This document shows positions 1 to 11,619 of a DNA stretch of 64,000 bases, one piece after another. A program made the position numbers and the translations under genes. How positions within the stretch are numbered: the stretch's first letter is position 1; each line of letters opens with the position of its first letter. The notes below the pieces were generated by a model, which searched no databases, was not told where the DNA came from, and saw nothing but the letters and a program-made list of their open reading frames with translations. Origin of the DNA: Microbulbifer agarilyticus (GTDB lineage Bacteria; Pseudomonadota; Gammaproteobacteria; Pseudomonadales; Cellvibrionaceae); the NCBI RefSeq assembly GCF_019800665.1, contig NZ_JAHVKO010000003.1, positions 830,688-894,687 on the forward strand. Direction: 5' to 3'.

Positions 1-190
1 GGCCAAACATCACGGCGAAGCGGAAGGCTTCTTCATTAGGTACCGGTAGAGTACCGGGCATGGCCAGGTCTACCGCGCAGGCCTGGGTATTCGGGTCGGC
101 ACCAAACGCGGTGCTGGCGCCGGAGAAAATTTTTGATTGGGTGGCCAGTTGCACATGCACTTCCAACCCGATTACGACTTCCCATTCCAT
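1..190 (-). CDS. gatB: Asp/Glu-tRNA amidotransferase subunit B, N-terminal part
   Basis: Only the first 63 codons are inside the window; the gene runs off the left edge. Reading the minus strand from the ATG whose complement lies at 188-190 gives [15 protein letters not shown], then [12 protein letters not shown] and a segment ending in [11 protein letters not shown], which is the conserved amino end of GatB. GatB binds the mischarged tRNA and activates the Glu or Asp attached to it; GatA supplies ammonia, so that Gln-tRNA or Asn-tRNA is formed in the cytoplasm. It starts 11 bases after the gatA stop, so it is the last gene of a gatC-gatA-gatB operon. Identification is secure; the rest of the protein cannot be judged. 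Confidence 0.95.
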   Translation of the reverse strand, partial: MEWEVVIGLEVHVQLATQSKIFSGASTAFGADPNTQACAVDLAMPGTLPVPNEEAFRFAVMFG

Positions 191-201
191 GTCGCGTCTC
201 C

Positions 202-1656
202 TTATTCTGCTGCCGGGGCGGTTTGTTGATGCCAGTCACTGGCTTGCTGGAACTGGTGCGCCACATTCAGCATGCGCGCCTCGTCCAGATAGTTGCCAAT
301 GATCTGCAGGCCGACGGGCAGGCCGTGGGCGAAACCGCAGGGGATGGACATGCCGGGCAGGCCGGCCAGGTTGGTGGCGATGGTGTAAATGTCTTCCAGG
401 TACATAGCCACCGGGTCGGCATTTTTCTCGCCCAGTTTGAATGCGGGGTTGGGAGCGGTTGGCCCCATGATGACGTCGACCTTGTCGAAGGCATCGACAA
501 AGTCCTGCTTGATCAGGCGGCGTACCTGCTGGGCCTTGTTGTAGTAGGCATCGTAATAGCCGGCAGACAGGGCGTAGCTGCCGACTAAAATACGGCGTTT
601 CACTTCTTCGCCGAAGCCTTCGCCGCGGGAGCGCATATACAGATCGCGCAGGTCCGCGGGGTTTTCGCAGCGGTAGCCGTAGCGCACGCCATCGAAACGC
701 GACAGGTTGGCTGAGGCCTCTGCCGGTGCGATCACGTAATAGGCCGGTACCGCCAGCTTGCTGTGGGGCAGGCTGATTTCCACCAGCTCGGCACCGAGCT
801 TTTCGTATTCCTTCAGTGCGTCCTGGACGCGCGCGCCCACTTCACTGTCGAGGCCTTCCCCGAAGTATTCGCTCGGCACACCGATCTTGAGGCCGGCGAT
901 GGAGTCGTTCAGGTGCGCGGTGTAGTCCTGCACCGGGCGATCCAGGCAGGTGGAGTCTTTCGCATCGGGGCTCGCCATTACCGACAGCATCAGCGCGGCG
1001 TCTTCCGCGGTGCGCGTGATCGGGCCGCCCTGGTCCAGGCTGGAGGCGAACGCAATCATGCCCCAGCGCGACACACGGCCATAGGTCGGCTTGAGACCGG
1101 TGGTGCCGGTCATGGCGGCGGGCTGGCGAATCGAGCCGCCGGTGTCGGTGGCCGTTGCGCCCGGTGCCAGCAATGCCGCGACTGCAGCGGCGGAACCGCC
1201 AGAGGAACCGCCGGGAATGCGTTCCACATCCCAGGGGTTTTTCACTGCGCCGTAAAAACTGGTTTCGTTGGAAGAGCCCATTGCGAACTCATCCATATTG
1301 GTCTTGCCCAGGCTGATGGCGCCCGCCTGCTGGAAGTTGTCGATTACGGTGGCGTCGTAGGGCGGCACGAAATTGTCGAGCATCTTCGAGCCACAGCTGG
1401 TGCGTACGCCGTTGGTGCAGAAAATATCCTTGTGCGCCACAGGCACACCACACAGGGCCGGGGCGTCGCCCTGCGCCAGGCGAGCGTCGGCAGCTGCAGC
1501 CTCATTCAGCGCTTGCTCGCTGGTGACGGTGATAAAACTGTTGAACTGGCTGTCGAGCTGCTGGATGCGTTCCAGATAGTGGCTGGTGAGTTCAACGCTG
1601 GAGAATTGTTTGTCGCGCAGGCCGCGGATGATCTCGGCGATGGTCAACTGATGCAT
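202..1656 (-). CDS. gatA: Asp/Glu-tRNA amidotransferase subunit A
   Basis: A 484-residue amidase-signature protein, the normal length for GatA. It hydrolyses glutamine and passes ammonia to GatB for tRNA-dependent amidation. The amidase catalytic set is visible: the lysine in VAHKDIFC near residue 77, and the glycine- and serine-rich [13 protein letters not shown] near 150 that carries the cis-Ser and nucleophilic Ser. The start [19 protein letters not shown] matches the family. It lies 70 bases after gatC and 11 before gatB on the same strand, so all three are probably co-transcribed. Nothing is abnormal. A long open frame exists on the opposite strand (763-1737), but it is a shadow of this GC-rich gene. 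Confidence 0.97.
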   Translation of the reverse strand: MHQLTIAEIIRGLRDKQFSSVELTSHYLERIQQLDSQFNSFITVTSEQALNEAAAADARLAQGDAPALCGVPVAHKDIFCTNGVRTSCGSKMLDNFVPPYDATVIDNFQQAGAISLGKTNMDEFAMGSSNETSFYGAVKNPWDVERIPGGSSGGSAAAVAALLAPGATATDTGGSIRQPAAMTGTTGLKPTYGRVSRWGMIAFASSLDQGGPITRTAEDAALMLSVMASPDAKDSTCLDRPVQDYTAHLNDSIAGLKIGVPSEYFGEGLDSEVGARVQDALKEYEKLGAELVEISLPHSKLAVPAYYVIAPAEASANLSRFDGVRYGYRCENPADLRDLYMRSRGEGFGEEVKRRILVGSYALSAGYYDAYYNKAQQVRRLIKQDFVDAFDKVDVIMGPTAPNPAFKLGEKNADPVAMYLEDIYTIATNLAGLPGMSIPCGFAHGLPVGLQIIGNYLDEARMLNVAHQFQQASDWHQQTAPAAE

Positions 1657-1726
1657 TGGAAATCCGGTTTCTTGTCTATTCTGTGGTGGCCCAAGTCGGT
1701 GCTTGTTTGGTCGGTCAGGTCGAGGT

Positions 1727-2014
1727 TCAGTCGATGACTTTGGGGACCAGGTAGAGGCCCGCTTCCGATTGGGGTGCCAGGGCTAGGAATGCTTCGCGGC
1801 GGTTGGGCTCGGTTACGGCGTCTTTGCGCAGGACCTGTACCTCATCCAGCGGATGGGCCATGGGTTCAACACCATCGGTATTGACCGCCTGTAGCTGGTC
1901 CACCAGCTGCAGCACGTCGCCCAGTCGGCTGCTGACTTCGTCTATGGTTTCTTCGGAAATGGCGATGCGGGCCAGTTCGGCCAGCTTTTCGATGGTTTGC
2001 GCGTCCACGGCCAT
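1727..2014 (-). CDS. gatC: Asp/Glu-tRNA amidotransferase subunit C
   Basis: A 95-residue protein, the usual size of GatC, which wraps around GatA and GatB and stabilises the complex. The N-terminus reads [15 protein letters not shown] and the middle contains [19 protein letters not shown], both typical of the family. It is first in a minus-strand gatC-gatA-gatB operon and is divergent from mreB, so its promoter should lie in the 365-base gap at 2015-2379. Confidence 0.95.
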   Translation of the reverse strand: MAVDAQTIEKLAELARIAISEETIDEVSSRLGDVLQLVDQLQAVNTDGVEPMAHPLDEVQVLRKDAVTEPNRREAFLALAPQSEAGLYLVPKVID

Positions 2015-3414
<1,400 letters not shown>

Positions 3415-3603
3415 GATTCCAGGTAATCCCGACACGCAGCTGGTTGCCGCCAGTTTGCGACGGCGGTGCTCATGGAGCGCCGATTGCGTCCCGATGACTT
3501 CCTGACGGAATACCCGGGCCGAGCGCCGCCGATTCACCAGCGTACGGATACGCGCACAGACCAATAAGAACATCATTGATGAACAGGTCGATGGGGGCCG
3601 CCC

Positions 3604-4443
3604 ATTAAACCGCTATTTACCCGAGGCCCGTCACCGGAATCCCGCATCCTTGCGCTGGGGCTGGTGGCGACGGCGCTGATCCTGATCAATCTCTACACCG
3701 ACTGGCTGAACCCGGTGCGCGAGCGCCTCTCCAGTTTGGCTGCTCCCTTTTACTGGCTGACCGGAACCCCTTCCAGGGTGGGGGATTGGGCTGGCGAGCA
3801 GTGGCGCACCCGCGATGAGCTGCTGGAGGAAAACAGCCGTCTCAAGCACCAAGTGATGCTGCTCGAGCAGCAGGCCCAGTTGCTCGCCGCGGTTCGCGCG
3901 GAAAATACCCAGCTCAAAGAATTGATGAACTCCGCCGAGAGCGTGAATCAGCGTGTACTGGTGGCACAGGTGATCGGTGTGTCGCCGGACCCGCTTGAGC
4001 ATGTACTGATTATCGATAAAGGCCGCAGCGATGGCGTGGTGCAGGGTGCCGCGATCATGGATGCCAGTGGCCTGCTGGGGCAGGTGATTGAGGCCGGGGA
4101 CTTTTCCAGCCGGGTTCTGTTGATTACCGACGCCAACCACGCCCTGCCGGTGCAGGTACTGCGCAATAGTGTGCGTGCAGTGGCCGAGGGAACCGGAGAC
4201 CTGTACCGACTCAAGTTGCGCCATTTGGCCAACACCAGTGATATCCGCGAGGGCGACCTCCTGTTGAGCTCCGGGCTCGGCGGGCGCTTTCCCGCGGGCT
4301 ACCCGGTAGGCGAGGTGATTTCGGTCAAGCGTGATCCCGGGCGTGCCTTTGCCGACGTGGATGTGGAGCCTCGCGGGCGTATGAACCGCAGTCGTTTTGT
4401 GTTGGCGGTACTGAATGCGCCCACAGACGAGGGGCAGGACTGA
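3604..4443 (+). CDS. mreC: rod shape-determining protein MreC (unusual ATT start)
   Basis: MreC spans the inner membrane once and links MreB and MreD to PBP2 in the periplasm. Visible parts are a hydrophobic helix (ILALGLVATALILINLY), a coiled coil (ELLEENSRLKHQVMLLEQQ) and the beta-rich periplasmic domain. The family N-terminus, KPLFTRGPS, starts directly after an ATT codon at 3604; upstream in this frame there is only a stop at 3580 and no ATG, GTG or TTG. The first standard start inside is GTG 3664, which would remove the conserved N-terminus and half the membrane helix. A G-rich stretch lies 7 bases before ATT. A nine-codon ORF (3579-3608) overlaps the ATT. Deleting one G in the run at 3593-3597 would give an ATG start, so a sequencing error is the alternative. 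The product is certain; the start is not. Confidence 0.85.
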   Translation: MKPLFTRGPSPESRILALGLVATALILINLYTDWLNPVRERLSSLAAPFYWLTGTPSRVGDWAGEQWRTRDELLEENSRLKHQVMLLEQQAQLLAAVRAENTQLKELMNSAESVNQRVLVAQVIGVSPDPLEHVLIIDKGRSDGVVQGAAIMDASGLLGQVIEAGDFSSRVLLITDANHALPVQVLRNSVRAVAEGTGDLYRLKLRHLANTSDIREGDLLLSSGLGGRFPAGYPVGEVISVKRDPGRAFADVDVEPRGRMNRSRFVLAVLNAPTDEGQD

Positions 4444-4447
4444 GCGA

Positions 4448-4927
4448 ATGGATGCCCACAATCGCTGGTTTATCCTGTTTACCGTGGTGATTGCGCTGCT
4501 GCTAGCGGTGATGCCACTGCCCACCGACTGGCTTTGGTTCCGGCCTGCGTTCTGCGCTCTGGTGGTGATTTTCTGGACGACCCGCATGCCCCAGGAACTG
4601 GGGGTGGGCTTTGCCTGGATGGTGGGGTTCGCGGAAGACCTGGTGACCGGGGCCACCCTCGGGGCGCACGCCCTGTCTCTGGCGGTGCTCGCCTATTTCA
4701 GTCTGTTGACCTACCGCCGTACCCGCGCATTTAACCCGGGGCAGCAGCTGATGTGGGTGTTTGTGTTGGTGGGGATTAACCAGTTGCTGGGCAACTGGGT
4801 GCACAGCCTGGCGGGCAAGTCGGTGCCGGGGTTGACCTTCCTGTGGCCGGCGCTGACTACAGCGGTGTTGTGGCCGGTGGTCACCCCCTGGCTGCACCGC
4901 ACCGCTTCCAGCCTGCGGGTCCGATAA
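4448..4927 (+). CDS. mreD: rod shape-determining protein MreD
   Basis: A 159-residue integral membrane protein, the standard size for MreD, predicted to cross the inner membrane five or six times. MreD works with MreC in the elongasome. Hydrophobic segments include FILFTVVIALLLAVMPL, FCALVVIFWTT and WVFVLVGINQLLGNWV, and PxDWLWFRPxFxALVVIFW is typical of the family. I chose ATG 4448, four bases after the mreC stop, giving MDAHNRWFILF; a start further upstream at 4415 would overlap mreC. It closes the mreBCD operon. Confidence 0.93.
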   Translation: MDAHNRWFILFTVVIALLLAVMPLPTDWLWFRPAFCALVVIFWTTRMPQELGVGFAWMVGFAEDLVTGATLGAHALSLAVLAYFSLLTYRRTRAFNPGQQLMWVFVLVGINQLLGNWVHSLAGKSVPGLTFLWPALTTAVLWPVVTPWLHRTASSLRVR

Positions 4928-5095
4928 TGCCTCAGTTCCTGGCCTTGCCGCGAACAGTTATCCAAGCCCCGGAATAAAAACTCGAGCAAAATTTGCGTTA
5001 AGTAACCTTAAGGGGCGGTTATTTTTCGAGCGTGGCCGCTATAATCAGGCGTTCTGATATTTCGTCCAGCAAATACATAATCATAAGCGTTGCCC

Positions 5096-5752
5096 GTGCC
5101 ACAGCCAGACACCCGACAAACCACCTCCGCGCCACGCCTGCTCCTTGCCTCGGGTTCCCCCCGGCGCGCCGAGCTGCTGTCGCAGATAGGGGTTCCGTTT
5201 TTCTCTGCTGCCACTTCGGTAGAAGAACGTCGTCGCCCTGATGAGTCCGGGCGGGAATATGTGCTGCGCCTTGCCCAGGAAAAGGCCCGCGCCGGGCTGG
5301 CGCAGGCGGAAGTAGAAGAGGGCGCCGCGGTCTGGTCTCTGGGCGCTGATACCCTGGGTATTGTGCAGGATGAGGTGCTGGAAAAACCGCGGGATTTCGC
5401 CGATTTTCGCCGCATGATGGCGCTTATGTCCGGCACCGAGCACGCGGTGCTCACCGCCATTTGCCTGACCGATGGGGATCAGTCGTTCAGTACTGTGGTC
5501 GAAACCCGGGTACGGTTTCGTGAATTGAGTGATCGCCTGATTGAAGACTACTGGAATACCGGCGAGCCTCGCGACAAAGCGGGTGGTTACGGCATTCAGG
5601 GCAAGGGTGCTCTGCTGGTGGCCTCCATCCACGGCAGTTACAGCAATGTGGTGGGATTGCCGCTGGAAACCCTGTCGGGTTTTCTGGAGCGCGCGGGCAT
5701 CCCCTTCTGGCAGTTTGATCGGCGCGTCGATGCAGGGATGATCGAGGAGTAG
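5096..5752 (+). CDS. maf: Maf-like nucleoside triphosphate pyrophosphatase
   Basis: A Maf/YhdE-family nucleotide pyrophosphatase, about 218 residues. The family hydrolyses dTTP/UTP or modified nucleotides to monophosphates and has been linked to septum control. Signature stretches are [19 protein letters not shown] near the N-terminus, [11 protein letters not shown] in the middle, and [30 protein letters not shown], which carries substrate-binding residues. I prefer GTG 5096 to TTG 5090 because a weak AAG-rich Shine-Dalgarno (5083-5087) is better spaced from it; a stop at 5084 prevents any earlier start. The gene ends eight bases before rng, so the two are coupled. Confidence 0.9.
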   Translation: MPQPDTRQTTSAPRLLLASGSPRRAELLSQIGVPFFSAATSVEERRRPDESGREYVLRLAQEKARAGLAQAEVEEGAAVWSLGADTLGIVQDEVLEKPRDFADFRRMMALMSGTEHAVLTAICLTDGDQSFSTVVETRVRFRELSDRLIEDYWNTGEPRDKAGGYGIQGKGALLVASIHGSYSNVVGLPLETLSGFLERAGIPFWQFDRRVDAGMIEE

Positions 5753-5759
5753 CGGCCCG

Positions 5760-7247
5760 GTGAGTGAAGAATTATTGATCAATGTGGCGCCCATGGAGAC
5801 CCGTGTGGCGCTGGTAGAAAACGGCGTGCTGCAGGAGGTTTACCTGGAGCGCACCGTTAGCCGCGGTATTGTCGGCAATATCTACAAGGGCAAGGTGGTG
5901 CGTGTGCTGCCGGGTATGCAGGCCGCGTTCGTCGATATCGGGCTGGAGCGCGCCGGGTTTATCCACGCCTCGGATATCGCGCCGCTGGATGACGAGGGTA
6001 TGGAATCCCGCGAGGGTGAGGTGGCCGATATCCGCGCACTGGTGCGCGAGGGGCAGTCGCTGGTGGTGCAGGTGGTCAAGGACCCGATCTCCAGTAAAGG
6101 GGCGCGCCTCACCACGCACCTGTCGGTTTCCGCCCGTTACCTGGTGTATATGCCGCAGACCCGGCATATCGGTATCTCCAACCGCATCGAGGATGAGTCC
6201 GAGCGTGAGCGCCTGCGCACTCTGGTGGATCTGGCCTCCACCAAGCTGGCGGACGAGGGACTGAGCGGCGATGGCGGCTTTATCCTGCGCACCGTCGCCG
6301 AAGGGGTCAGCGAAGAAGAATTACTGCGCGACATTCCATTTTTGTACAGGCTCTGGAATGAGCTGGAGCAGCGTATCAAGGCTGAAAAAGAGCCATCGAT
6401 CATCTACGAGGACCTGCCGCTGTTTATGCGAGCGTTGCGTGATCTGGCCCGCCCGCACACGGAAAAAATCCGAATTGACTCGCGGGAGGCCCACGCCCGC
6501 GCCGCCAAGTTCACTAGCAAGTACGCGCCGGAAGTTGCGCCGCGTATCGAGCACTACCCTGGCGAGCGCCCGCTGTTCGACCTGTATGGTGTGGAAGAGG
6601 AAATCCGCAAGGCGCTGGAGAACAAGGTGACGCTGAAGTCCGGGGGTTACCTGATCGTCGAGCAGACCGAAGCGATGAGCACCATTGACGTAAACACTGG
6701 CGCGTTTGTTGGGCATCGCAACCTCGAAGAGACCATCTTCAAGACCAATCTGGAAGCCGCCACCGCGATCGCCCGCCAGCTGCGCCTGCGCAATCTCGGT
6801 GGCATTATCATTATCGACTTTATCGATATGCAGGATACCGAGCACCAGCGCCAGGTGCTGCGCACGCTGGAGAAGGCGTTGGAGCGCGATCACGCGAAAA
6901 GCAGTATTACCGGGGTGTCTGAGCTCGGGCTGGTGGAGATGACCCGCAAGCGCACCCGCGAGTCCCTCGGTCAGATGCTGTGCGAGCCCTGCCCGGTATG
7001 TGCCGGCCGCGGTACGCTTAAGACCGCGGAAACCGTGTGCTACGAAATTTTCCGCGAGATCATTCGCGAAGCGCGCGCCTACGACAGCGACAAGATTATG
7101 GTGCTAGCCAGCCAGGTGGTCATTGACCTGCTGCTGGATGAGGAATCTGCCAACGTGGCAGATTTGGAAGAATTTATTGCCCGCCCGATTCAGTTTCAGG
7201 TGGAGCCTATTTATAACCAGGAGCAGTACGACATTGTACTGGTGTGA
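5760..7247 (+). CDS. rng: ribonuclease G
   Basis: A 495-residue RNase E/G-family endoribonuclease that matures the 5' end of 16S rRNA and degrades some mRNAs. The S1 domain occupies roughly residues 35-130 (GNIYKGKVVRVLPGMQAAFVDIG). The catalytic metal-binding aspartates sit in STIDVNTGAFVG and IIIIDFIDMQD. The zinc-link cysteines that hold the dimer are in CEPCPVCAGRG. The protein lacks the long C-terminal scaffold of RNase E, so it is RNase G by length. Start GTG 5760 has GAGGAG about 11 bases upstream. It is closely followed by yhdP, as in many gammaproteobacteria. Confidence 0.95.
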   Translation: MSEELLINVAPMETRVALVENGVLQEVYLERTVSRGIVGNIYKGKVVRVLPGMQAAFVDIGLERAGFIHASDIAPLDDEGMESREGEVADIRALVREGQSLVVQVVKDPISSKGARLTTHLSVSARYLVYMPQTRHIGISNRIEDESERERLRTLVDLASTKLADEGLSGDGGFILRTVAEGVSEEELLRDIPFLYRLWNELEQRIKAEKEPSIIYEDLPLFMRALRDLARPHTEKIRIDSREAHARAAKFTSKYAPEVAPRIEHYPGERPLFDLYGVEEEIRKALENKVTLKSGGYLIVEQTEAMSTIDVNTGAFVGHRNLEETIFKTNLEAATAIARQLRLRNLGGIIIIDFIDMQDTEHQRQVLRTLEKALERDHAKSSITGVSELGLVEMTRKRTRESLGQMLCEPCPVCAGRGTLKTAETVCYEIFREIIREARAYDSDKIMVLASQVVIDLLLDEESANVADLEEFIARPIQFQVEPIYNQEQYDIVLV

Positions 7248-7310
7248 TCGTCCGACCAAGACTGCGTGCGTGCGCCCGAGCATGGCCTCTCCTCTGGGAG
7301 AGTCTGCCTG

Positions 7311-10300
7311 ATGCTGTGGTTGCGCTGGTTCGTCCGCAAGTTCTGGTTACTGGTGGTGGTCTTGGTGATCTCCCTGGCGATCCTGGTGCAGACCGGGCGT
7401 ATCCTCTCACCTCAAGTAAGCAAGTACAGCCCGCAAATCAGCAGCTGGCTGTCGCAACAGCTGGGCGCGCCGGTGGCGCTCGAGCATATCTCGCTGCGCT
7501 GGCAGGCACTGGAAGTTGCCCTGCAGTTGGATGGCCTCAAGATTGGTGAAGAAGGCCAGGTCGCACTGCGCCGTGGCCTGTTCCACCTGGATCTGCTGGC
7601 AAGCCTGTGGAATCGCGAACTGATCTGGAAAAACCTCGAGGTTGACGGTTTCTCCGCGGCCCTGGAACAGCGGGCGGAGGGCGGCTGGCAGGTGCGTGGG
7701 TTCCCTCGTGCCAGCCAGCCGGCAACCCCAACTACCGATGGCGTGCGTCTGGGCGACCCGGCACGTATTTTCCAGCTCGGCCCCAAGGTACTGGTGCGCG
7801 ACGCCAGTATTGCGCTCTCTCTTACCGATGGGCAGTCGGCGAATGTCAATCTGAAGGAAATCCAGCTTGAGAACAGTGGTAGCTTCCATCGTTTGGTGGC
7901 GCGGGCATTTGTTACCGGTGCAGTGCAGAGCCTGAACAGCGGTGAGGAGAGCCTGCGCCTGGTGCTGGAAGGGCGCGGAGACCCCCGTCGCAAAGAAGCG
8001 TTCACCCTGCGCGGCTACGCACAGTTGAATGAACTACTGGTAGACGCAGACCTGATCGGGCTGATGTACCAGTTGTCCCCCCTTCCCGAGAAACTCTACT
8101 GGCCCGGCCGCAAACTGGCTGGCGGGCGCCTGTGGCTTAGTTCGGATGCGGAATCCGGTTACAGCCTGCGCGGTAATTTGAGCCTCTCACAGGTTGCGGA
8201 GGACGCCGCGTCTGCCGGTGATGCCGACACCCGAAAAGTGCCCGTGGGTGCGCTGGGTACTTTGAACGCCCTGTCGAGCAATATTTCCGGCAACTGGCGC
8301 CCCGGCGAAAAATGGGAGCTCGTGCTGCAAGATCTGGGGCTCAACTGGCAGCAGCTGGAAGTGCCGGACGTGAACCTACAGGCAAGCGGCGACCAGCAGG
8401 GCAATCTCCAGTTGGCGCTGGATCAGATTGAACTGCAGGCCTGGCACCGAGTACTGCGCGTGCTGGAGCTGATTCCGTCGAAAGCTGACGAGTGGTTGCA
8501 GGCGCTGGAACCTACCGGTGAATTGCAAAATGTGCGCCTGTCCCGGGTGAATGGCGAAGTAACCATTTCCGCCAACTTGCACGATGTCGCCGCGGGCGCT
8601 CACCGCGGCGCGCCGGCGGTGACCGGCGTCAACGGCTTCCTGTCGCTGAACGGTCAGGGTGGTCGGGTTGAGCTCGATAGCCAGAGCGGCTTCAGCGCGC
8701 ATTTTCCCATGCTGTATGAAGCGCCATTCAATTTTACCTCCGCCCGCGGCACCGTGGCCTGGGATGTGGATCGCGAGCACGACACCGTATCCGTATACTC
8801 GGGTCCTCTTTTGTTGGACGCTGCGGCGGTTGGCCAGCAGGCGCAGGTGCCCGCTGAAGGTGCTTTCCGCGGCCAGTTCCTGCTGCAGATTCCCATCGTT
8901 CCATTTACCCGTCCGTCCGACTTTACCCTGGCGCTCGGCTTGCGCAATGTCGCGGTAGCCGAGCAGCGTCACCTGGTGCCGACGGTTGTGAGTGCCGATC
9001 TGCGCAAGTGGCTGAATGACAGCATTGGTGTGGATAACACGGGGCGAATTCCCACCGCCGGGTTTATTTATCGGGGCTACAGCTATCGGCAAGGCGAGGA
9101 TGCGGCATTGCTCGCGTTAGGCAAGAACAAGCAGCGGCAGACAGTGCAGCTGCAGGCCGACATTGCCGACAGCAGTTTGCGTTACGCCAGCGGTTGGCCC
9201 GTTGCAGAGCAAGTGAATGGCCACCTCGGGATCAATGATTCGGAAGTACTGGTGGTGGCTCCCACGGCGAAGCTGTGGCAGGTAGATGGTGAAAATGTCG
9301 CCGTGCGTATTTCACCCGCGCCGGGTGGCTCGCGCCTGGATGTCTCCGCGAACCTGAAAGGGCCCGCTGCAGATGGTTTGAAGTTGCTGCGTGAATCGCC
9401 CTTGCGCGACAAGCTGGGTGATGCCTTTGATCACTGGTCTCTGAATGGTGATATGCAGGGCACACTGAAGATAGCCCAGCCCATGGGCGGGGCCAAATTT
9501 GCACCGCTGCAGGATATCGACCTGACGCTTGCCGGGAGCGAGCTGAACCTGCAGAAATTGAACCTGCAGATCGACAAGCTGAACGGCAGGGTGCGTTACC
9601 ACAGCGAGAAAGGTCTGGAGGGCTCCAGCTTTCGTGGCGCCTTGTGGGGACAGCCGTTACAGGCATCCATTCAGCACCTGGGTGCAGGTGACGAGCGCGA
9701 TACGCAAGTGGTCGTGAATGGCAGTGCGAACACCGCTGCTATCGGCCGTTGGAGTGGGCGCCCGGAATTGCAGTGGATGGACGGCGACCTCGATTATCAG
9801 GCGCTGGTTACCATTCCGTCCAAGTCCAAGGAAAAGCCGTACGGCGCAATTCTGGAAATTTCATCCGATCTGCAACAGGTTGCAGTGGGCCTGCCGGCTC
9901 CGCTTGGAAAACCGGCCGGGGAAAAATCCCGTTTTGTTATGCGGGTGCCAATCGGGGATGAAGGCAACCTGTACCACCTCAGTTATGGTGAGCATTTGCA
10001 GGGGCAGCTGTGGCAGGTCGACGGTAAGCTGGAGCGCGCCGCCATCGCGCTGAATGCGCCCGCCACGCTGCCAGACTCCCCGGGTATTTCTGTGTTTGGT
10101 GATCTGGCGGTTGTGGATTTTGCGCCCTGGAAAGAGGCGCTGGAAATCTATACGGCAAGTCCCGCTGAGCCAACAACCGGGGATGATGCTTCGGCATTAC
10201 CCATCGTCCTCGATCTCAGTACCGATCTGTTGCGAGTGTCTGAGGCGGTACAGATCGAAAACATCCACGCGCGCGGTCGCGGGTTGGGTGCCGACTGGCA

Positions 10301-11414
10301 ACTGCAGTTTGACAGTGAAACCGCGGCTGGCGAATTGACCGGGCTTCTCAATTCCACCTCGCCGCTGAACCTGAAACTTGCACACCTCCGGCTGCCGGCA
10401 CTGGCCAAGGCGCAAGCCCAGAGCAGCGACGATGAAGAGGAAACCCGTGAACTGACGGAAACGGCGGTACGCGAGGCGGTGCAGGACCGCTGGCAAGGGT
10501 TTGATTTCACCGCTTTGCCGCGGGTGGATTTCTCCACCGAAAACTTGTGGCTCGGAGAGGAAGATATGGGACCCTGGTCGTTCCGCTTGCGTCCTTCCGA
10601 GGAGCGTCTGGTGGTCAGTGAGATCCAGGGCGCAATGCGCGGTTTACGCATCGAGGGGCGTGGCGAAGGAGAAAATCGTCTGGGTGCTCAGCTGATGTGG
10701 ATGCGCGACGCCGATGGCAGCGAGTCCACCCAGTTTATCGGTCGCCTGAGTGGCGATAACCTCGGTGACGTACTGCAGGCCTGGGGGCAGGAAGCGGCCA
10801 TCGAGAGTCGCTCAGCAGTATTTGATACGGCGTTGCGCTGGAGCGGTTCGCCCGCCATGGTGCGCCCCAACGGTATGAATGGCGAAATCCGCATCGATAT
10901 CCGCAACGGTCGCTTTCTGCGTGCCAGCGACAATGCCGGCACATCCCTGTTGCGGCTGCTTTCCCTGTTCAACTTCGATACCTGGGCGCGGCGTCTGCGC
11001 CTGGATTTCTCCGACCTGGTACAAAGTGGCCTGACCTTTGACCGGGTGCATGGCGAGGTGTATTTCGAAGGGGACGGCGAATTGCTGATCGCGGTACCCA
11101 TTCAGGTGGAAGGCCCTACCAGTGAGTTGCAGATGGCGGGCCGTGTGAACCTGCAGCGCGAAGATCTGAACCTGACGCTGGTGGCGACCCTGCCCGTTGG
11201 TAACAACCTCGCTTTTGTTGCGGCGCTGGCAGGTGGCCTGCCCGCGGCAGCGGGGGTTTACCTGATCAGTAAGGTATTCAAGAAGCAGGTGGACCGTGTC
11301 GCCAGCGTCAGCTACCGCATTAACGGTGCCTGGTCTGAGCCAGAGGTGCGCTTTGACCGTCTATTTGACGATGGTGCTTCCGGCCTCGAACCGCAGCGCG
11401 CGGTGGCCAACTGA
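7311..11414 (+). CDS. yhdP: YhdP-family AsmA-like envelope protein
   Basis: A very large protein (1367 residues) with one N-terminal membrane helix (FWLLVVVLVISLAILVQTG) followed by a long repetitive beta-rich periplasmic region, the layout of the AsmA/TamB/YhdP bridge proteins. In E. coli, YhdP acts redundantly with TamB and YdbH to carry phospholipids to the outer membrane; that role is inferred here. A C-terminal AsmA-like part includes ESRSAVFDTALRWSGSPA and RFLRASDNAGTSLLRLLSLFNF, characteristic of YhdP. The start is ATG 7311 with GGGAGAG just upstream; an earlier GTG at 7266 would add 15 residues ahead of the helix. It follows rng by 63 bases on the same strand. Confidence 0.88.
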   Translation: MLWLRWFVRKFWLLVVVLVISLAILVQTGRILSPQVSKYSPQISSWLSQQLGAPVALEHISLRWQALEVALQLDGLKIGEEGQVALRRGLFHLDLLASLWNRELIWKNLEVDGFSAALEQRAEGGWQVRGFPRASQPATPTTDGVRLGDPARIFQLGPKVLVRDASIALSLTDGQSANVNLKEIQLENSGSFHRLVARAFVTGAVQSLNSGEESLRLVLEGRGDPRRKEAFTLRGYAQLNELLVDADLIGLMYQLSPLPEKLYWPGRKLAGGRLWLSSDAESGYSLRGNLSLSQVAEDAASAGDADTRKVPVGALGTLNALSSNISGNWRPGEKWELVLQDLGLNWQQLEVPDVNLQASGDQQGNLQLALDQIELQAWHRVLRVLELIPSKADEWLQALEPTGELQNVRLSRVNGEVTISANLHDVAAGAHRGAPAVTGVNGFLSLNGQGGRVELDSQSGFSAHFPMLYEAPFNFTSARGTVAWDVDREHDTVSVYSGPLLLDAAAVGQQAQVPAEGAFRGQFLLQIPIVPFTRPSDFTLALGLRNVAVAEQRHLVPTVVSADLRKWLNDSIGVDNTGRIPTAGFIYRGYSYRQGEDAALLALGKNKQRQTVQLQADIADSSLRYASGWPVAEQVNGHLGINDSEVLVVAPTAKLWQVDGENVAVRISPAPGGSRLDVSANLKGPAADGLKLLRESPLRDKLGDAFDHWSLNGDMQGTLKIAQPMGGAKFAPLQDIDLTLAGSELNLQKLNLQIDKLNGRVRYHSEKGLEGSSFRGALWGQPLQASIQHLGAGDERDTQVVVNGSANTAAIGRWSGRPELQWMDGDLDYQALVTIPSKSKEKPYGAILEISSDLQQVAVGLPAPLGKPAGEKSRFVMRVPIGDEGNLYHLSYGEHLQGQLWQVDGKLERAAIALNAPATLPDSPGISVFGDLAVVDFAPWKEALEIYTASPAEPTTGDDASALPIVLDLSTDLLRVSEAVQIENIHARGRGLGADWQLQFDSETAAGELTGLLNSTSPLNLKLAHLRLPALAKAQAQSSDDEEETRELTETAVREAVQDRWQGFDFTALPRVDFSTENLWLGEEDMGPWSFRLRPSEERLVVSEIQGAMRGLRIEGRGEGENRLGAQLMWMRDADGSESTQFIGRLSGDNLGDVLQAWGQEAAIESRSAVFDTALRWSGSPAMVRPNGMNGEIRIDIRNGRFLRASDNAGTSLLRLLSLFNFDTWARRLRLDFSDLVQSGLTFDRVHGEVYFEGDGELLIAVPIQVEGPTSELQMAGRVNLQREDLNLTLVATLPVGNNLAFVAALAGGLPAAAGVYLISKVFKKQVDRVASVSYRINGAWSEPEVRFDRLFDDGASGLEPQRAVAN

Positions 11415-11619
11415 AACAATTTCCGCGTTTGATCCCAGCTTGAGAAATATCGTGCTATGAGGTGAAATTGCGTGCCGGTGGTTGCAAAAACCGAATAATT
11501 ATTCGATATTGCTGTTTCTTGCGGCAAATCCAACAGTCGCAGGACTCGCAGCTAACCAAGCAACGTGTTCAGACTTGAGTAAGTAACAACAATAATCACG
11601 CTATCGAGGTTCTTCGCCA

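Noticed and set aside
763..1737. 324-codon open frame opposite gatA
   Set aside because: Shadow of a GC-rich coding gene; no family features and no plausible translation start. The same applies to long frames opposite mreB (2362-3156), mreC/mreD (3631-4656) and the autotransporter (39577-40782).
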